Source: an uncultured Treponema sp. (GTDB taxonomy: Bacteria; Spirochaetota; Spirochaetia; Treponematales; Treponemataceae). From it: a DNA stretch of 64,000 bases. A program made the position numbers and the translations under genes. The stretch spans positions 196,215 to 260,214 of the forward strand of contig CAMOIE010000001.1 in NCBI GenBank assembly GCA_946615905.1, read 5' to 3'. Below the pieces are notes generated by a model, which made no database searches, was not told the DNA's origin, and was given only the letters and a program-made list of their open reading frames with translations. The number at the start of each line of letters is the position of its first letter. Position 1 is the first letter of the stretch. Shown in pieces: positions 51,528-59,421 of this stretch.

Positions 51528-52853
51528 CTAAAAGAGCTTTCTTGCCTCGATGTAAAAACGCTTTTCGCTGGCTTCGCCCATGGAGAATGATTTTCGGGGC
51601 AGTGGACCACGACCGTTGATTGTCGCAAAGAATGACTCTTTTGCAATCGGTGGAAGCAAGATTCCTGCCGCGTCGTCACGCTGACCGAGTTTTACAGTTT
51701 CGTCTGACCCGTGGATATAGTCTATTTTGATTCCCTTTCCAGAGATGAATTCATCGAGGGCTGGCTGCAAGCGGCTTACCGCCAAATCGGTGATTTCTGT
51801 CTCCAAAAGAAAATATTTTTGACTTCCATTTTCCTTGAAGATAAATCCGAATCTCGCAGATTCCTGATTTTTGTCGCCGACTGACTTCTCAAGCTCCTCC
51901 GAAGAAGAAAGTTCTCTTGTTTTTCCGCCGAGATTTTTCTGCATGAAATCTAGCAGTTCTTTTCCGTCCTTTGTGAATACGACCCTGTGAATCGGCTCGA
52001 AGGTCAGCCCATTGTCGTAAATATTTACGATTTCAACCAAGGCGTATCTTACCGGGGAATTTGCAAGCTCTTCGCTTGTGGCATTTTTTGCAAGAAGGGA
52101 TTTTTTATGCTCGTCCCAGACCGCTTTTGCCGTGGCCAGCGAATGGTTTCCGTCACCGACTGCGAAAAGAAAAACATTTCCGTCTTTATCCGTACCGTTT
52201 TTCGCGAGCGCAGAAAGTGAGTCAGAAAGAATTTTCTCCGCCTTATCTCCTTTTACAGCCCAGCCTTTTACCGAGCCGGAATTCTGCATGAGGTCGCCTT
52301 CATAGAGAATTTCTCCGCTTTCCTTGGCGATTTTCTCAGCCCCGCCTACAAGCAGGTCGTCCTTGTCGTCTGCCAAAAGCATGATGTGGGGAAGCTCCAA
52401 CGCCGCTCCGCTGCGGATTTTCATTCTCGGCGGAATTCTTTCCGGGACGGTGGCTTCTGTCGCGCGAATCAGGGCTTTGCTGCCGGGCTTCCATTCGTAG
52501 GAGTCCAAATCAACTGCTGCAATCAAGCCCCTGCGGGTTCGTCCGTATGAGGTCTTTCGCTCCAGATAAATACATTCCTCTGCGGGATTGGCAAAAAGTC
52601 CTGAGAAAATGTATTCTTTCATCGTGGCTTGAATTTTTGCGATTCTTTCCGCGTCATTGTCGCCCAGATAAACTTCCGGGAAAATCAAATTCAAAGTCGA
52701 AGGCTTGCCGTCGGCGATTTTAGCCGCATTTTTCCAGTAGTCCTTGTCCTGAGTGTATTGGTCACAGGCGATTACCGCCCAAGTTTTCGTGTCAATTTTT
52801 GCCGGAAGAAGAATGTCCGGAATCTGAAAGCCGTAATTTGGAAAATTTTTCAT
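51528..52853 (-). CDS. DUF1015-like protein
   Basis: 441 residues. The N-terminus (FQIPDILLPAKIDTKTWAVI), LRATEATVPERIPPRMKIR, and the conserved VGDGNHSLATAKAVWDEHK (about 230-248), with a later DYIHGSDETVKLG, are those of the DUF1015 family. Members are widespread cytosolic proteins, often encoded near serine or D-3-phosphoglycerate metabolism, with no firm reaction. Here there is no such neighbour. Monocistronic, divergent from the rpsP operon. No good Shine-Dalgarno is seen before its ATG. Confidence 0.72.
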   Translation of the reverse strand: MKNFPNYGFQIPDILLPAKIDTKTWAVIACDQYTQDKDYWKNAAKIADGKPSTLNLIFPEVYLGDNDAERIAKIQATMKEYIFSGLFANPAEECIYLERKTSYGRTRRGLIAAVDLDSYEWKPGSKALIRATEATVPERIPPRMKIRSGAALELPHIMLLADDKDDLLVGGAEKIAKESGEILYEGDLMQNSGSVKGWAVKGDKAEKILSDSLSALAKNGTDKDGNVFLFAVGDGNHSLATAKAVWDEHKKSLLAKNATSEELANSPVRYALVEIVNIYDNGLTFEPIHRVVFTKDGKELLDFMQKNLGGKTRELSSSEELEKSVGDKNQESARFGFIFKENGSQKYFLLETEITDLAVSRLQPALDEFISGKGIKIDYIHGSDETVKLGQRDDAAGILLPPIAKESFFATINGRGPLPRKSFSMGEASEKRFYIEARKLF

Positions 52854-52908
52854 AACATTATTTTAACTTATGTCCGCATTTTCGTACAGGGTTTTAAAAT
52901 TTCTTCCG

Positions 52909-52937
52909 TTGACTAATCCTCCTCTTTTATATAAGAT
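52909..52937 (+). promoter_or_regulatory. promoter of the rpsP-rplS operon
   Basis: TTGACT (52909-52914), 17-bp spacer, TAAGAT (52932-52937). A second -10-like TATAAG overlaps at 52930. The transcript would start near 52944 and carry a leader of about 75 bases. Confidence 0.65.
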
Positions 52938-52945
52938 TTACTCTC

Positions 52946-53008
52946 AAACTCTAATATTATGGAGTTTTTGTAAATGCATATAAAGAGCATGTGCCAAGAA
53001 TGCTCTTT
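52946..53008 (+). promoter_or_regulatory. structured rpsP leader: two hairpins, second abutting the ribosome binding site
   Basis: AAACTC (52946-52951) pairs with GAGTTT (52962-52967). AAAGAGCAT (52982-52990) pairs perfectly with ATGCTCTTT (53000-53008) around GTGCCAAGA. The GGAGG ribosome binding site begins at the next base (53009). This is the layout of autoregulatory ribosomal-protein leaders. Confidence 0.6.
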
Positions 53009-53019
53009 GGAGGAATAAA

Positions 53020-53268
53020 TTGGTCAAAATCAGACTTAAGAGATTCGGTGCTGCAAAGCGCCCGACTTACCGCATTGTTGTTCAAGACGCACAGAAACCG
53101 CGCGACGGCACAACAATCGAAGAGATCGGAACATACAATCCGATTGAATCAATGGGAAACAAGGTTACTGTAAATCAGGAACGCGCAAAATACTGGCTCA
53201 GCGTAGGCGCACAGCCCACTGACACGGTAAAAAAACTTCTGAACACAGCCGCTAAAGCAGCGAACTAA
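53020..53268 (+). CDS. rpsP: 30S ribosomal protein S16
   Basis: 82 residues from a TTG start at 53020; the family N-terminus ([20 protein letters not shown]) and the GGAGG seven bases upstream leave no other choice. GTYNPIES and [16 protein letters not shown] are typical. It binds the 5' domain of 16S rRNA in small-subunit assembly. First gene of the operon rpsP, khpA, rimM, trmD, rplS. Confidence 0.97.
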   Translation: MVKIRLKRFGAAKRPTYRIVVQDAQKPRDGTTIEEIGTYNPIESMGNKVTVNQERAKYWLSVGAQPTDTVKKLLNTAAKAAN

Positions 53269-53289
53269 CTTTACAGGGAGTGACGGGGA

Positions 53290-53523
53290 ATGGAAAAAGA
53301 CCTGATTGAATACATCGCAAAATCATTGGTCGATGACCCCAGTGCAGTCTCGGTAAATGAAACTGAAGGCGAACGCGGTCCTGTATTGGAACTTCGTGTT
53401 GCCCAGGGTGATGTCGGTAAAGTTATCGGCAAGTACGGCCGTATTGCGAAGGCTCTGCGCACAGTTTTGAGCGCGTCAGCTGCAAAGGACGGCAGACGGT
53501 ACAGCCTGGAAATACTGGATTAG
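53290..53523 (+). CDS. khpA: KH-domain RNA-binding protein KhpA
   Basis: 77 residues, a single KH domain with the RNA-binding GxxG loop in VGKVIGKYGRIAKALRTVL. It is the YlqC/KhpA protein that in Gram-positive bacteria partners with KhpB and affects cell elongation and sRNA binding. Its place between rpsP and rimM is the conserved one. GGGA-type ribosome binding site upstream. Confidence 0.92.
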   Translation: MEKDLIEYIAKSLVDDPSAVSVNETEGERGPVLELRVAQGDVGKVIGKYGRIAKALRTVLSASAAKDGRRYSLEILD

Positions 53524-53530
53524 TTGTACT

Positions 53531-54139
53531 GTGGAAGAATTTGTAACGGGATTTATCCGCGGCCCCCACGGGACGAAGGGTAATTTTAAAGTCGAGAGCG
53601 CTTCCGGTTATTACGAGCATTTCGCAGACCTTGAGGAAGTGACTCTGAGGAACGGCAAGACCGGGGACTCTAAAAAATACAAAGTAGAGTCCGTAGAAGT
53701 CGGCAGCCTTACCTTGTTCATGAAATTGGCGGGTATCGATACACCTGAAGAAGTCCGAAAGGTCAACGGATGGCAAATCGTAGTTCCGCGTGACGACGCT
53801 TGTCCTCTTGGCAAGAATGAGTGGTACGTCGAAGACTTAAAAAAATGTTCCCTTGTTTACTATCCTGAACAGGGGGAAGACGGATTGGCAGTTGAATCTG
53901 CGCCGGCAATCGGGCAACCGGTTGTAATCGGAACGATCACAGACGTAATGGAAGGCGGTTCCGGCGACCTCATCGAGGTTGTTCTGGCCGAGGATTGCAA
54001 CTTGCTTGCGGATAATGTCAAGCATACGGCTGAGGGAAAAGTCCGGCGGGTTTTAATACCGCTGAATTTCAACTTTGTCCGCAATGTTGATGTTAAAAAC
54101 AAGACAGTGCAGTTGATGCACCTCTGGATTCTGGAGTAA
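53531..54139 (+). CDS. rimM: ribosome maturation factor RimM
   Basis: 202 residues from a GTG at 53531. N-terminal barrel (VTGFIRGPHGTKGNFKVES) and C-terminal PRC barrel (NEWYVEDLKKCSLVYYP, VLIPLNFNFVRNVDVKNKTV) with a 20-25 residue insert in the second domain. RimM binds S19 and assists 30S head assembly. Seven bases separate it from khpA. Somewhat longer than the usual 165-180 residues. Confidence 0.93.
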   Translation: MEEFVTGFIRGPHGTKGNFKVESASGYYEHFADLEEVTLRNGKTGDSKKYKVESVEVGSLTLFMKLAGIDTPEEVRKVNGWQIVVPRDDACPLGKNEWYVEDLKKCSLVYYPEQGEDGLAVESAPAIGQPVVIGTITDVMEGGSGDLIEVVLAEDCNLLADNVKHTAEGKVRRVLIPLNFNFVRNVDVKNKTVQLMHLWILE

Positions 54140-54143
54140 TTCC

Positions 54144-54959
54144 ATGAAATTTACTGTGCTGACCTTATTTCCTGAGATTCCGCGCGCTTTTTTTGAAGCC
54201 TCAATCATGGCGAAAGCGGTTGAAAAGGGAATTATTGCCTACGATTTAGTGAATATCAGGGATTTTGCCTTTGATAGACACAAAACATGTGATGACAAGC
54301 CGTACGGGGGCGGGGCGGGGCAGTTGCTCTTACCTGAACCTTTGGGACGGGCGCTTGACTCGGTAAAGGCCTACAAAAAGCACGTCGTTTATGTAACGCC
54401 GTCAGGTAAGCCTTTCACACAAAGTAAAGCGGTCGAATTGAGCCGGAAGGAAGAGCTTGTCTTGATTTGCGGAAGGTACGAAGGTATCGACCAGCGGATT
54501 ATTGACGAGTACGTTGACGAAGAAATCTCCATCGGGGATTACGTCATGTCGAGCGGAGAAGTCGCGGCAACCGTTATCATCGATTCTGTTTACAGGTTGA
54601 TTGACGGAGTGATTACTCCAGAAAGCCTTGACGAAGAAAGTTATTCCGGCGGACTTTTGGAATACCCCCAGTACACTCATCCCGCGGTGTACAAGGGCAT
54701 GGAAGTTCCCCAGGTGTTGACCGAGGGCAACCATGAGTTAATCCGAAAGTGGCGGCTGAAAAAGCGGCTCCAGAAAACTCTTGCCAACAGGCCTGATTTA
54801 ATCAGCAGCGCGAGGTTGAAAGGGCAACTCACTCCAGAAGCCGAAAAGATGATTGAGGAACTTACGGATCAGAGCTTTAAAAAGCATGAACCGAAGAAAC
54901 GCAGACGGGATAGAAAACCCTCTGTAAGTTCAGGAGAAAACAACCATGGATCTGATTAG
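54144..54959 (+). CDS. trmD: tRNA (guanine-37-N1)-methyltransferase
   Basis: 271 residues. The SPOUT fold is clear: [59 protein letters not shown] and the knot region [20 protein letters not shown]. It makes m1G37 and so keeps the reading frame. A basic C-terminal tail ([15 protein letters not shown]) is longer than usual. Ends 14 bases inside rplS, so both are translated together. Confidence 0.96.
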   Translation: MKFTVLTLFPEIPRAFFEASIMAKAVEKGIIAYDLVNIRDFAFDRHKTCDDKPYGGGAGQLLLPEPLGRALDSVKAYKKHVVYVTPSGKPFTQSKAVELSRKEELVLICGRYEGIDQRIIDEYVDEEISIGDYVMSSGEVAATVIIDSVYRLIDGVITPESLDEESYSGGLLEYPQYTHPAVYKGMEVPQVLTEGNHELIRKWRLKKRLQKTLANRPDLISSARLKGQLTPEAEKMIEELTDQSFKKHEPKKRRRDRKPSVSSGENNHGSD

Positions 54960-55419
54960 AACCATTGAAGAACAGCAGAAACGCGAAGGCGCTCTCAATT
55001 TCAGCGTCGGCGACACTGTAAAAGTACACTTCGAGATTATCGAAGGAAAAACAAAGAGAATTCAGATTTTTGAGGGCCTTGTAATCGCAATCAAAAACAC
55101 AGGAGTCCGCAAGACATTCACAGTCCGCAAGACTTCTTACGGCGTTGGCGTTGAGCGCGTATTCCCGGTTTACAGCCCCCGCGTTGTAAAAGTAGAAGTT
55201 GTCCGCGTTGGTAAAGTCCGCCGTGCAAAGCTCTACTACATCCGCGACAAGATCGGCTCAGCCGCAAAGGTCAAGGAATTGGTCGGCGCAAAGGCTACAG
55301 CATACCTCAAGTGGTCAAGAGAGCTTGCTCAGGCTTCTGAGGCAAAAGAAGAGGCTATCAAAGCTGAGGCAAAGGCAGAGAACGCCGAAGCAGCAGCACA
55401 GCCCAAAGCAAAGAAATAA
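54946..55419 (+). CDS. rplS: 50S ribosomal protein L19 with Lys/Ala/Glu-rich tail
   Basis: 157 residues; L19 is usually about 115. The first 115 are standard ([49 protein letters not shown]). The last 40 ([20 protein letters not shown] and further) form a charged helix of unknown role. It sits at the 30S-50S interface. Overlaps trmD by 14 bases and is followed by a terminator. Confidence 0.96.
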   Translation: MDLIRTIEEQQKREGALNFSVGDTVKVHFEIIEGKTKRIQIFEGLVIAIKNTGVRKTFTVRKTSYGVGVERVFPVYSPRVVKVEVVRVGKVRRAKLYYIRDKIGSAAKVKELVGAKATAYLKWSRELAQASEAKEEAIKAEAKAENAEAAAQPKAKK

Positions 55420-55435
55420 GCTTTTTGCTTAGCAA

Positions 55436-55470
55436 GAATCCCGGTTCATTGGAGCCGGGATTTTTCTTTT
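55436..55470 (+). terminator. terminator after rplS
   Basis: GAATCCCGGTTC pairs with GAGCCGGGATTT around a short loop near 55448-55451, followed by TTTCTTTT. Confidence 0.9.
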
Positions 55471-55501
55471 AAATACGGGTGCTTTTTGCTATAATTTTTT
55501 T

Positions 55502-56587
55502 ATGCAAACTCAGTCCGTAAGAATCGTAGAGAACCTTTCGCAAAATGCCCGCCAGCCAGGAATTCAGAACGGGGCGACTGTCCAAGGCCGCGTGATTTCA
55601 GCTTCCGGGAATTCTTACATTGTTTCTGTCGGCGGCTCCCAGATTCAAGTGAAATCCAATCTTCCCTTGCAGGCCGGACAGACTTTTTCCGCCAAAGTCA
55701 ACGTTCAGAACGGGACTGTTTTTTTGAATCTTTTGAGTCATGCTGAGTCTCCCGGCGGAATCTTAAAAAATCTTTCGTTTGACGGCAAAAATCTTACTCC
55801 TGAACTGTCCCGCTTTCTCCAGAATCTTGGTCTTCCTCCGGAGAGTCAGGCTTTGAGCCTTTTGCAGACCGCGCGTGAACTCGGAGTCAAATTCAATTTT
55901 CAGAATATAAAAAAAGCCCTTGTGACTGGAAAGAAATTTCCGCAGGATGAGGAGGATGCCGGGCAGACCTCGCTTTTGTTGCAGGAAAAGGGGCTTGACG
56001 GCGGGGAAGAGGCTGTCGAGTCAGTTTTTGCAGGCTTGGGGCAGAATCATAAGGAAAAAAATCAAGGCCAGAAGGACAATGAAAAAGATTCTCCTGGCGG
56101 ACAAAATTCTGATGGTGAAAGCTCAGAAATCACGGAAGATGACGTAAAAAGTTATTTTGACTCGCTGGATTCTGCGGCGGCAAGTCATAAAAAAGGAATG
56201 CTCTCACTTTTTAATTCTGCAAAAAACAAGAATTCTTCAGTGGAAACTTTTAACTGGATGATTCTCCCGTTTGAGTGGAAATTGGAGAATTTGATTGGAG
56301 AAATTAGAGTATTGTCTAAAGGTTCCGAAAAAAAATTGAAAAAAATTGCTATAAATTGCCAAAAAAAACGGAAAAATTATCGATGTGTGGTATATTTTAA
56401 TTCGCACAGGATTTCAAAAGTTCAAATCGGCAGGAGACCTGATTTTTCAGCAGAAGAAAAAGTTTTTGCCCGAAAGATTGCGGCATCGGTTTTTGGAAAC
56501 ACGGAAATTGACTTGCCCGACTTTGCTGAACTTGCCGGATTTGCCTCGGAGAACCTTCCCTTTATGAGTGCGGGAGGCCTTGCATGA
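55502..56587 (+). CDS. YlqG/FliK-like protein of unknown function
   Basis: 361 residues. An N-terminal beta domain (GATVQGRVISASGNSYIVSV, VKSNLPLQAGQTFSAKVNVQ) resembles the start of YlqG and of FliK-like flagellar proteins. A Lys/Gln/Asp/Ser-rich linker (about 180-220) leads to a C-terminal domain with YRCVVYFNSHRISKVQIGRR. The next gene is a FlhB C-terminal paralogue with an ATGA overlap, the same pair (ylqG-ylqH) that follows rplS in Bacillus. A flagellar-export role is inferred from that. No ribosome binding site stands out. Confidence 0.62.
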   Translation: MQTQSVRIVENLSQNARQPGIQNGATVQGRVISASGNSYIVSVGGSQIQVKSNLPLQAGQTFSAKVNVQNGTVFLNLLSHAESPGGILKNLSFDGKNLTPELSRFLQNLGLPPESQALSLLQTARELGVKFNFQNIKKALVTGKKFPQDEEDAGQTSLLLQEKGLDGGEEAVESVFAGLGQNHKEKNQGQKDNEKDSPGGQNSDGESSEITEDDVKSYFDSLDSAAASHKKGMLSLFNSAKNKNSSVETFNWMILPFEWKLENLIGEIRVLSKGSEKKLKKIAINCQKKRKNYRCVVYFNSHRISKVQIGRRPDFSAEEKVFARKIAASVFGNTEIDLPDFAELAGFASENLPFMSAGGLA

Positions 56588-56865
56588 AAAAAAAGGCTGT
56601 CGCACTTAAATATCCGGAAGGCGCGGACGCACCATTTATTTCGGCCGGAGGTTCGGGATTTGTAGCTGATGAAATCTTGAGAATCGCACAGGAAAACAAC
56701 GTACCTGTTGTTCAGGATTCTGAATTGACGGAGTTGCTTTCAATCGGGAATATCGGCGACTATATTCCCGAAGAGACGTACATGGCAGTCGCTAAGATTT
56801 TGGTCTTTATAAGCAGGCTGGAGGGGAACTATGGCAGGAATGGTGAACAAGAGAATTCCTTGTGA
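56584..56865 (+). CDS. FlhB C-terminal-domain paralogue (YlqH/FlhX-like)
   Basis: 93 residues equivalent to the cytosolic autocleavable half of FlhB/YscU: AVALKYPEGADAPFISAGGS followed by VADEILRIAQENNVPVVQDS and SIGNIGDYIPEETYMAVAKI. The NPTH cleavage motif of FlhB is replaced (AVALKYPEG begins where PTH ends), as in other free FlhX/YlqH proteins. It may replace the FlhBc half during substrate switching of the flagellar export gate. Overlaps the ylqG-like gene by four bases (ATGA) and the next gene by 35. Confidence 0.85.
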   Translation: MKKKAVALKYPEGADAPFISAGGSGFVADEILRIAQENNVPVVQDSELTELLSIGNIGDYIPEETYMAVAKILVFISRLEGNYGRNGEQENSL

Positions 56866-57124
56866 TTTAATCAAAGTCGGCATGAGATTTTCTGCTCCCG
56901 TTTTTTTTAATGACGGGGAGAATATGTTCCTTGCAGAGGGTAAAACCGTAAAGGCTTATCATGTCGCGGCTTTAAAACGTTGGGCGATTCCATATCTTCT
57001 TTCTTACGGTCATGAGCTTTCTGATTCTGACTCTTTTTCTGCAATTACCGACATTGAGGAAGTCGATGTTTTGGATGAGGTTGAGGAATTTGAAGAAGTT
57101 TCCACCGAGTCTTTTGCTTCTTAA
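56831..57124 (+). CDS. small protein resembling the N-terminal domain of HD-GYP phosphodiesterases
   Basis: 97 residues. IPCDLIKVGMRFSAPVFFND then LAEGKTVKAYHVAALKRWAI matches the short beta-rich domain found before HD-GYP domains in c-di-GMP phosphodiesterases, here without any HD-GYP. The last 30 residues are very acidic. It begins inside flhX with GGAGGGG seven bases before ATG 56831. Possibly a binding or regulatory module; function unknown. Confidence 0.65.
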   Translation: MAGMVNKRIPCDLIKVGMRFSAPVFFNDGENMFLAEGKTVKAYHVAALKRWAIPYLLSYGHELSDSDSFSAITDIEEVDVLDEVEEFEEVSTESFAS

Positions 57125-57126
57125 AT

Positions 57127-57516
57127 TTGAATACTGATAATTTTGCTGCAAATAAATCAACTCATCAAAAAGGAACCGACGGTGAAGATAAAGCCGTTGG
57201 TTTTCTTATTTCTGAAAACTATTCGATTGTCGCCAGAAATTGGAGGACAAGATACGGCGAAATCGATATAATAGCATTTAAGGACGATACCTTAGTTTTT
57301 GCGGAAGTCAAGGCGCTGCCAAGCGGACAGCTGGAAACGCTCGCGCATGAACTGAACAAGCGGAAGCAGAAAAAAATTGTCGAAACGGCTAAATTCTTTC
57401 TGCTTAATCATCGAGAATATAGTAACAGCAAAATCAGATTCGATGTTCTTGTAGTTGATATGCCGAGTCTGCCTTCTGTTTACCATATTGTAGACGCTTT
57501 TTCGGAGCAAATATGA
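57127..57516 (+). CDS. YraN/UPF0102 family endonuclease-like protein
   Basis: 129 residues. Restriction-endonuclease-like core GTDGEDKAVGFLISENYSIV, YGEIDIIAFKDDTLVFAEVK (the D...ExK catalytic pattern) and RFDVLVVDM identify UPF0102. The start is a TTG at 57127, two bases after the previous stop, with no clear ribosome binding site; translation may depend on coupling. Members are often near rplS/rnhB in other bacteria. Substrate unknown. Confidence 0.85.
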   Translation: MNTDNFAANKSTHQKGTDGEDKAVGFLISENYSIVARNWRTRYGEIDIIAFKDDTLVFAEVKALPSGQLETLAHELNKRKQKKIVETAKFFLLNHREYSNSKIRFDVLVVDMPSLPSVYHIVDAFSEQI

Positions 57517-57701
57517 CTTCAAATGTAAAACCGGTTTTTGCCGTGCAGAAATTTTCACCACGCGTCATGGAATTGAGAAAAAAAATCCATGATACGGAAT
57601 ACGTGGATTATGCCATTCAGCGCATTGCAACGTATTTGAGCAAAAAACTGGTTGGAGAAGAAGAGTATCCGTCCGGGAGCACAGATGAGCAGAAGGAATA
57701 G
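57513..57701 (+). CDS. 62-aa protein of unknown function
   Basis: A short frame whose ATG overlaps the yraN stop (ATGA) and whose end overlaps the next gene by 17 bases, so it is embedded in an operon. The product is helical with FSPRVMELRKKIHDTEYVDY and RIATYLSKKL, ending in a charged tail. The arrangement of repeated overlaps supports translation. It resembles small anti-sigma or FlgM-like proteins only in length and charge; no family assigned. Confidence 0.6.
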   Translation: MTSNVKPVFAVQKFSPRVMELRKKIHDTEYVDYAIQRIATYLSKKLVGEEEYPSGSTDEQKE

Positions 57702-58257
57702 TTACCGTCACGGTGGAAGAGACAGAAATAAAAATTCTTCACAGGCTGGTCAAAAGCAGAATCAGAATTCGAACCAGAGGTCAAACGGAAGAAACCAGCA
57801 GAATAATAATCAGACAAGTCAGTACCGCCGAGAGGAAGCCAGAATTTTGGCAGAACGCAGGGCCTTTGAGCGAAAACAATTTGAGGCCCGTAGGCAAAGA
57901 GATTTGGCGGAAACAGCCGAGCGAGAGAGCGCAATCAAAGCCTTCAAGGCAAGATCTGTTGTATGCGAGATTTGCGGTCAGCCCTTGAACGAAATGGGAA
58001 CTGCCTTTGCAAATCAGGGAAGCGGAAATCCTGTTCATTTTGACTGCGTTTTGCGTAAAATTTCCGAGGGGGAAAAACTCTCTCAATACGACAGAATGAC
58101 TTACATAGGCAACGGAAAATTCGCAGTTCTTCATTTTGAAAATCCCCATGACATGCGGCATTTTTCAATTGTAAAAACGATTGAATGGGAAGGCCGCGAA
58201 AAGGAAAGGTCTGACTGGCGCAACGAAATGGCCGGAATTTACAGTCAGGTTCGTTAA
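57685..58257 (+). CDS. zinc-ribbon-like protein with Asn/Gln/Arg-rich N-terminus
   Basis: 190 residues from ATG 57685, chosen for GGGAG six bases upstream; a TTG at 57652 would add 11 residues. Residues 1-60 are basic and low-complexity (NSYRHGGRDRNKNSSQ), 60-95 a charged helix, and 95-130 a putative zinc knuckle CEICGQPL...HFDC. A small folded end follows (YIGNGKFAVLHFENPHDMRH). The layout suggests RNA or ribosome binding, but this is only inference. Last gene before a terminator. Confidence 0.65.
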   Translation: MSRRNSYRHGGRDRNKNSSQAGQKQNQNSNQRSNGRNQQNNNQTSQYRREEARILAERRAFERKQFEARRQRDLAETAERESAIKAFKARSVVCEICGQPLNEMGTAFANQGSGNPVHFDCVLRKISEGEKLSQYDRMTYIGNGKFAVLHFENPHDMRHFSIVKTIEWEGREKERSDWRNEMAGIYSQVR

Positions 58258-58277
58258 AAAAACGCTGATTAAAATAA

Positions 58278-58309
58278 AAAAAAGCGTCCGAAAAAACGGG
58301 CGCTTTTTT
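58278..58309. terminator. bidirectional terminator between operon end and tRNA-Leu
   Basis: AAAAAGCGTCCG and CGGGCGCTTTTT pair (one G-T) around AAAAAA. Works for the operon ending at 58257 and, on the minus strand, for the tRNA gene. Confidence 0.85.
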
Positions 58310-58310
58310 G

Positions 58311-58398
58311 TGCCGGGAACCAGAATCGAACTGGCACAGGAGTTTGAATTCCCGAGGGATTTTAAGTCCCTTGTGTCTACCAATTCCACCATCCCGGC
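58311..58398 (-). tRNA. tRNA-Leu (anticodon UAA)
   Basis: 88 bases on the minus strand. Acceptor stem GCCGGGA (58398-58392) with TCCCGGC (58318-58312) plus discriminator A at 58311. The anticodon arm AGGGA-CTTAAAA-TCCCT has TAA at 58364-58362. The long variable arm typical of tRNA-Leu (TCGGGAATTCAAACTCCTG) and T arm GCCAGTTCGATTCTGGT are present. CCA is not encoded. It has no gene close upstream on its strand. Confidence 0.97.
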
Positions 58399-58431
58399 AG
58401 TGAAGTTGAATTTAGCAGATTTCCCCTTTTC

Positions 58432-58460
58432 TTGCAAGACTAGCCTAATTTTCTTATAAT
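58432..58460 (+). promoter_or_regulatory. leaderless-type promoter of tatD
   Basis: TTGCAA (58432-58437), 17-bp spacer, perfect TATAAT (58455-58460), six bases to ATG 58467. No Shine-Dalgarno. Confidence 0.7.
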
Positions 58461-58466
58461 TTCCAC

Positions 58467-59369
58467 ATGTTTTCTGATACACATTTTCATTTTCAGCATT
58501 TTACGGAAGCCCAGGAGCGCGAGAGCGGAGTTGATGCCGCGGAATTCGGACGCGACATTCTTGTTCAGATGGCTCATGATGACGTACTTTTCGGACTTGA
58601 TATAGGCACAAAGTGCGATGATTTGGCTGAGCGAGTCCAGTGCCTCCGTAATTCGATTGACTTGATTGACGACCACAACACAAAGGCGAAAGTCGAGCGG
58701 ATGATTCATTATTCTGCCGGAATCTGGCCGGACGTCGATGAGATTTCAGACCGGTGGAACGCGATGGAGTCCCTTGAACAGGCAATCGAGGATTTCAAGG
58801 AAGAGGGAATGGGTAAAAAGCTCGTCGCAATCGGAGAGGGCGGAATCGACCACCACTGGAACCCCAGCGGAGTTGACGGCCGTTCCGAAGATGACTTTGA
58901 CGAAGCCATGTACGAGGGCGAGCGGGAACTTTTTCAAATGCAGCTGGAGCTTGCGAAAAAAATGAACCTGCCTTTTATCGTTCACTCACGGGATGCATTT
59001 GAAGATACGATGGATTGCATAAAGAACATCGGCTGGGACAAGGGCGTTATTCACTGCTTTACCTACGACATTGACGTTGCTCGCGCTTTTTTGGACCGAG
59101 GTTGGTATCTGGCTTTCGGCGGCTCCACGACTTACACAAAGAAATCAAAGATGGACGCGATGAACGAGCTTTTGTCTTTTGTACCAGATGACCGCCTGCT
59201 TTTGGAGACGGATTCCCCCTATTTGGCGCCTGTTCCCCTGAGGGGAACAATCAACAATCCGTCAAATATCAAGCTTTCATACGAGTTTATCGGCAGCCGC
59301 CGCGGAAAGACTCCGGGTCAACTTTCAAAACTCGTTGACAAAAATATCAGGGAACTGTTCAAAATATAA
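58467..59369 (+). CDS. TatD-family metal-dependent hydrolase
   Basis: 300 residues of the amidohydrolase-like TatD DNase family. Metal ligands: FSDTHFHF (HxH), GEGGIDHH (Glu), LPFIVHSRDAFEDT (His), GVIHCFTYD (His), and LLETDSPYLAPVPLRG (Asp). Members act as 3'-5' exonucleases or D-Tyr-tRNA-related hydrolases. An insert of about 25 residues near 85-115 makes it longer than the 260-residue norm. The ATG follows a perfect TATAAT by six bases. Confidence 0.9.
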   Translation: MFSDTHFHFQHFTEAQERESGVDAAEFGRDILVQMAHDDVLFGLDIGTKCDDLAERVQCLRNSIDLIDDHNTKAKVERMIHYSAGIWPDVDEISDRWNAMESLEQAIEDFKEEGMGKKLVAIGEGGIDHHWNPSGVDGRSEDDFDEAMYEGERELFQMQLELAKKMNLPFIVHSRDAFEDTMDCIKNIGWDKGVIHCFTYDIDVARAFLDRGWYLAFGGSTTYTKKSKMDAMNELLSFVPDDRLLLETDSPYLAPVPLRGTINNPSNIKLSYEFIGSRRGKTPGQLSKLVDKNIRELFKI

Positions 59370-59390
59370 TCTTCTGAAGTCAAAAAAATA

Positions 59391-59414
59391 GCCCGGAATA
59401 TTGAAATTCCGGGC
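59391..59414. terminator. bidirectional hairpin between tatD and the kinase-like gene
   Basis: GCCCGGAAT (59391-59399) with ATTCCGGGC (59406-59414), flanked by an A-run on the left and a T-rich stretch on the right. Confidence 0.8.
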
Positions 59415-59421
59415 CGACTTT

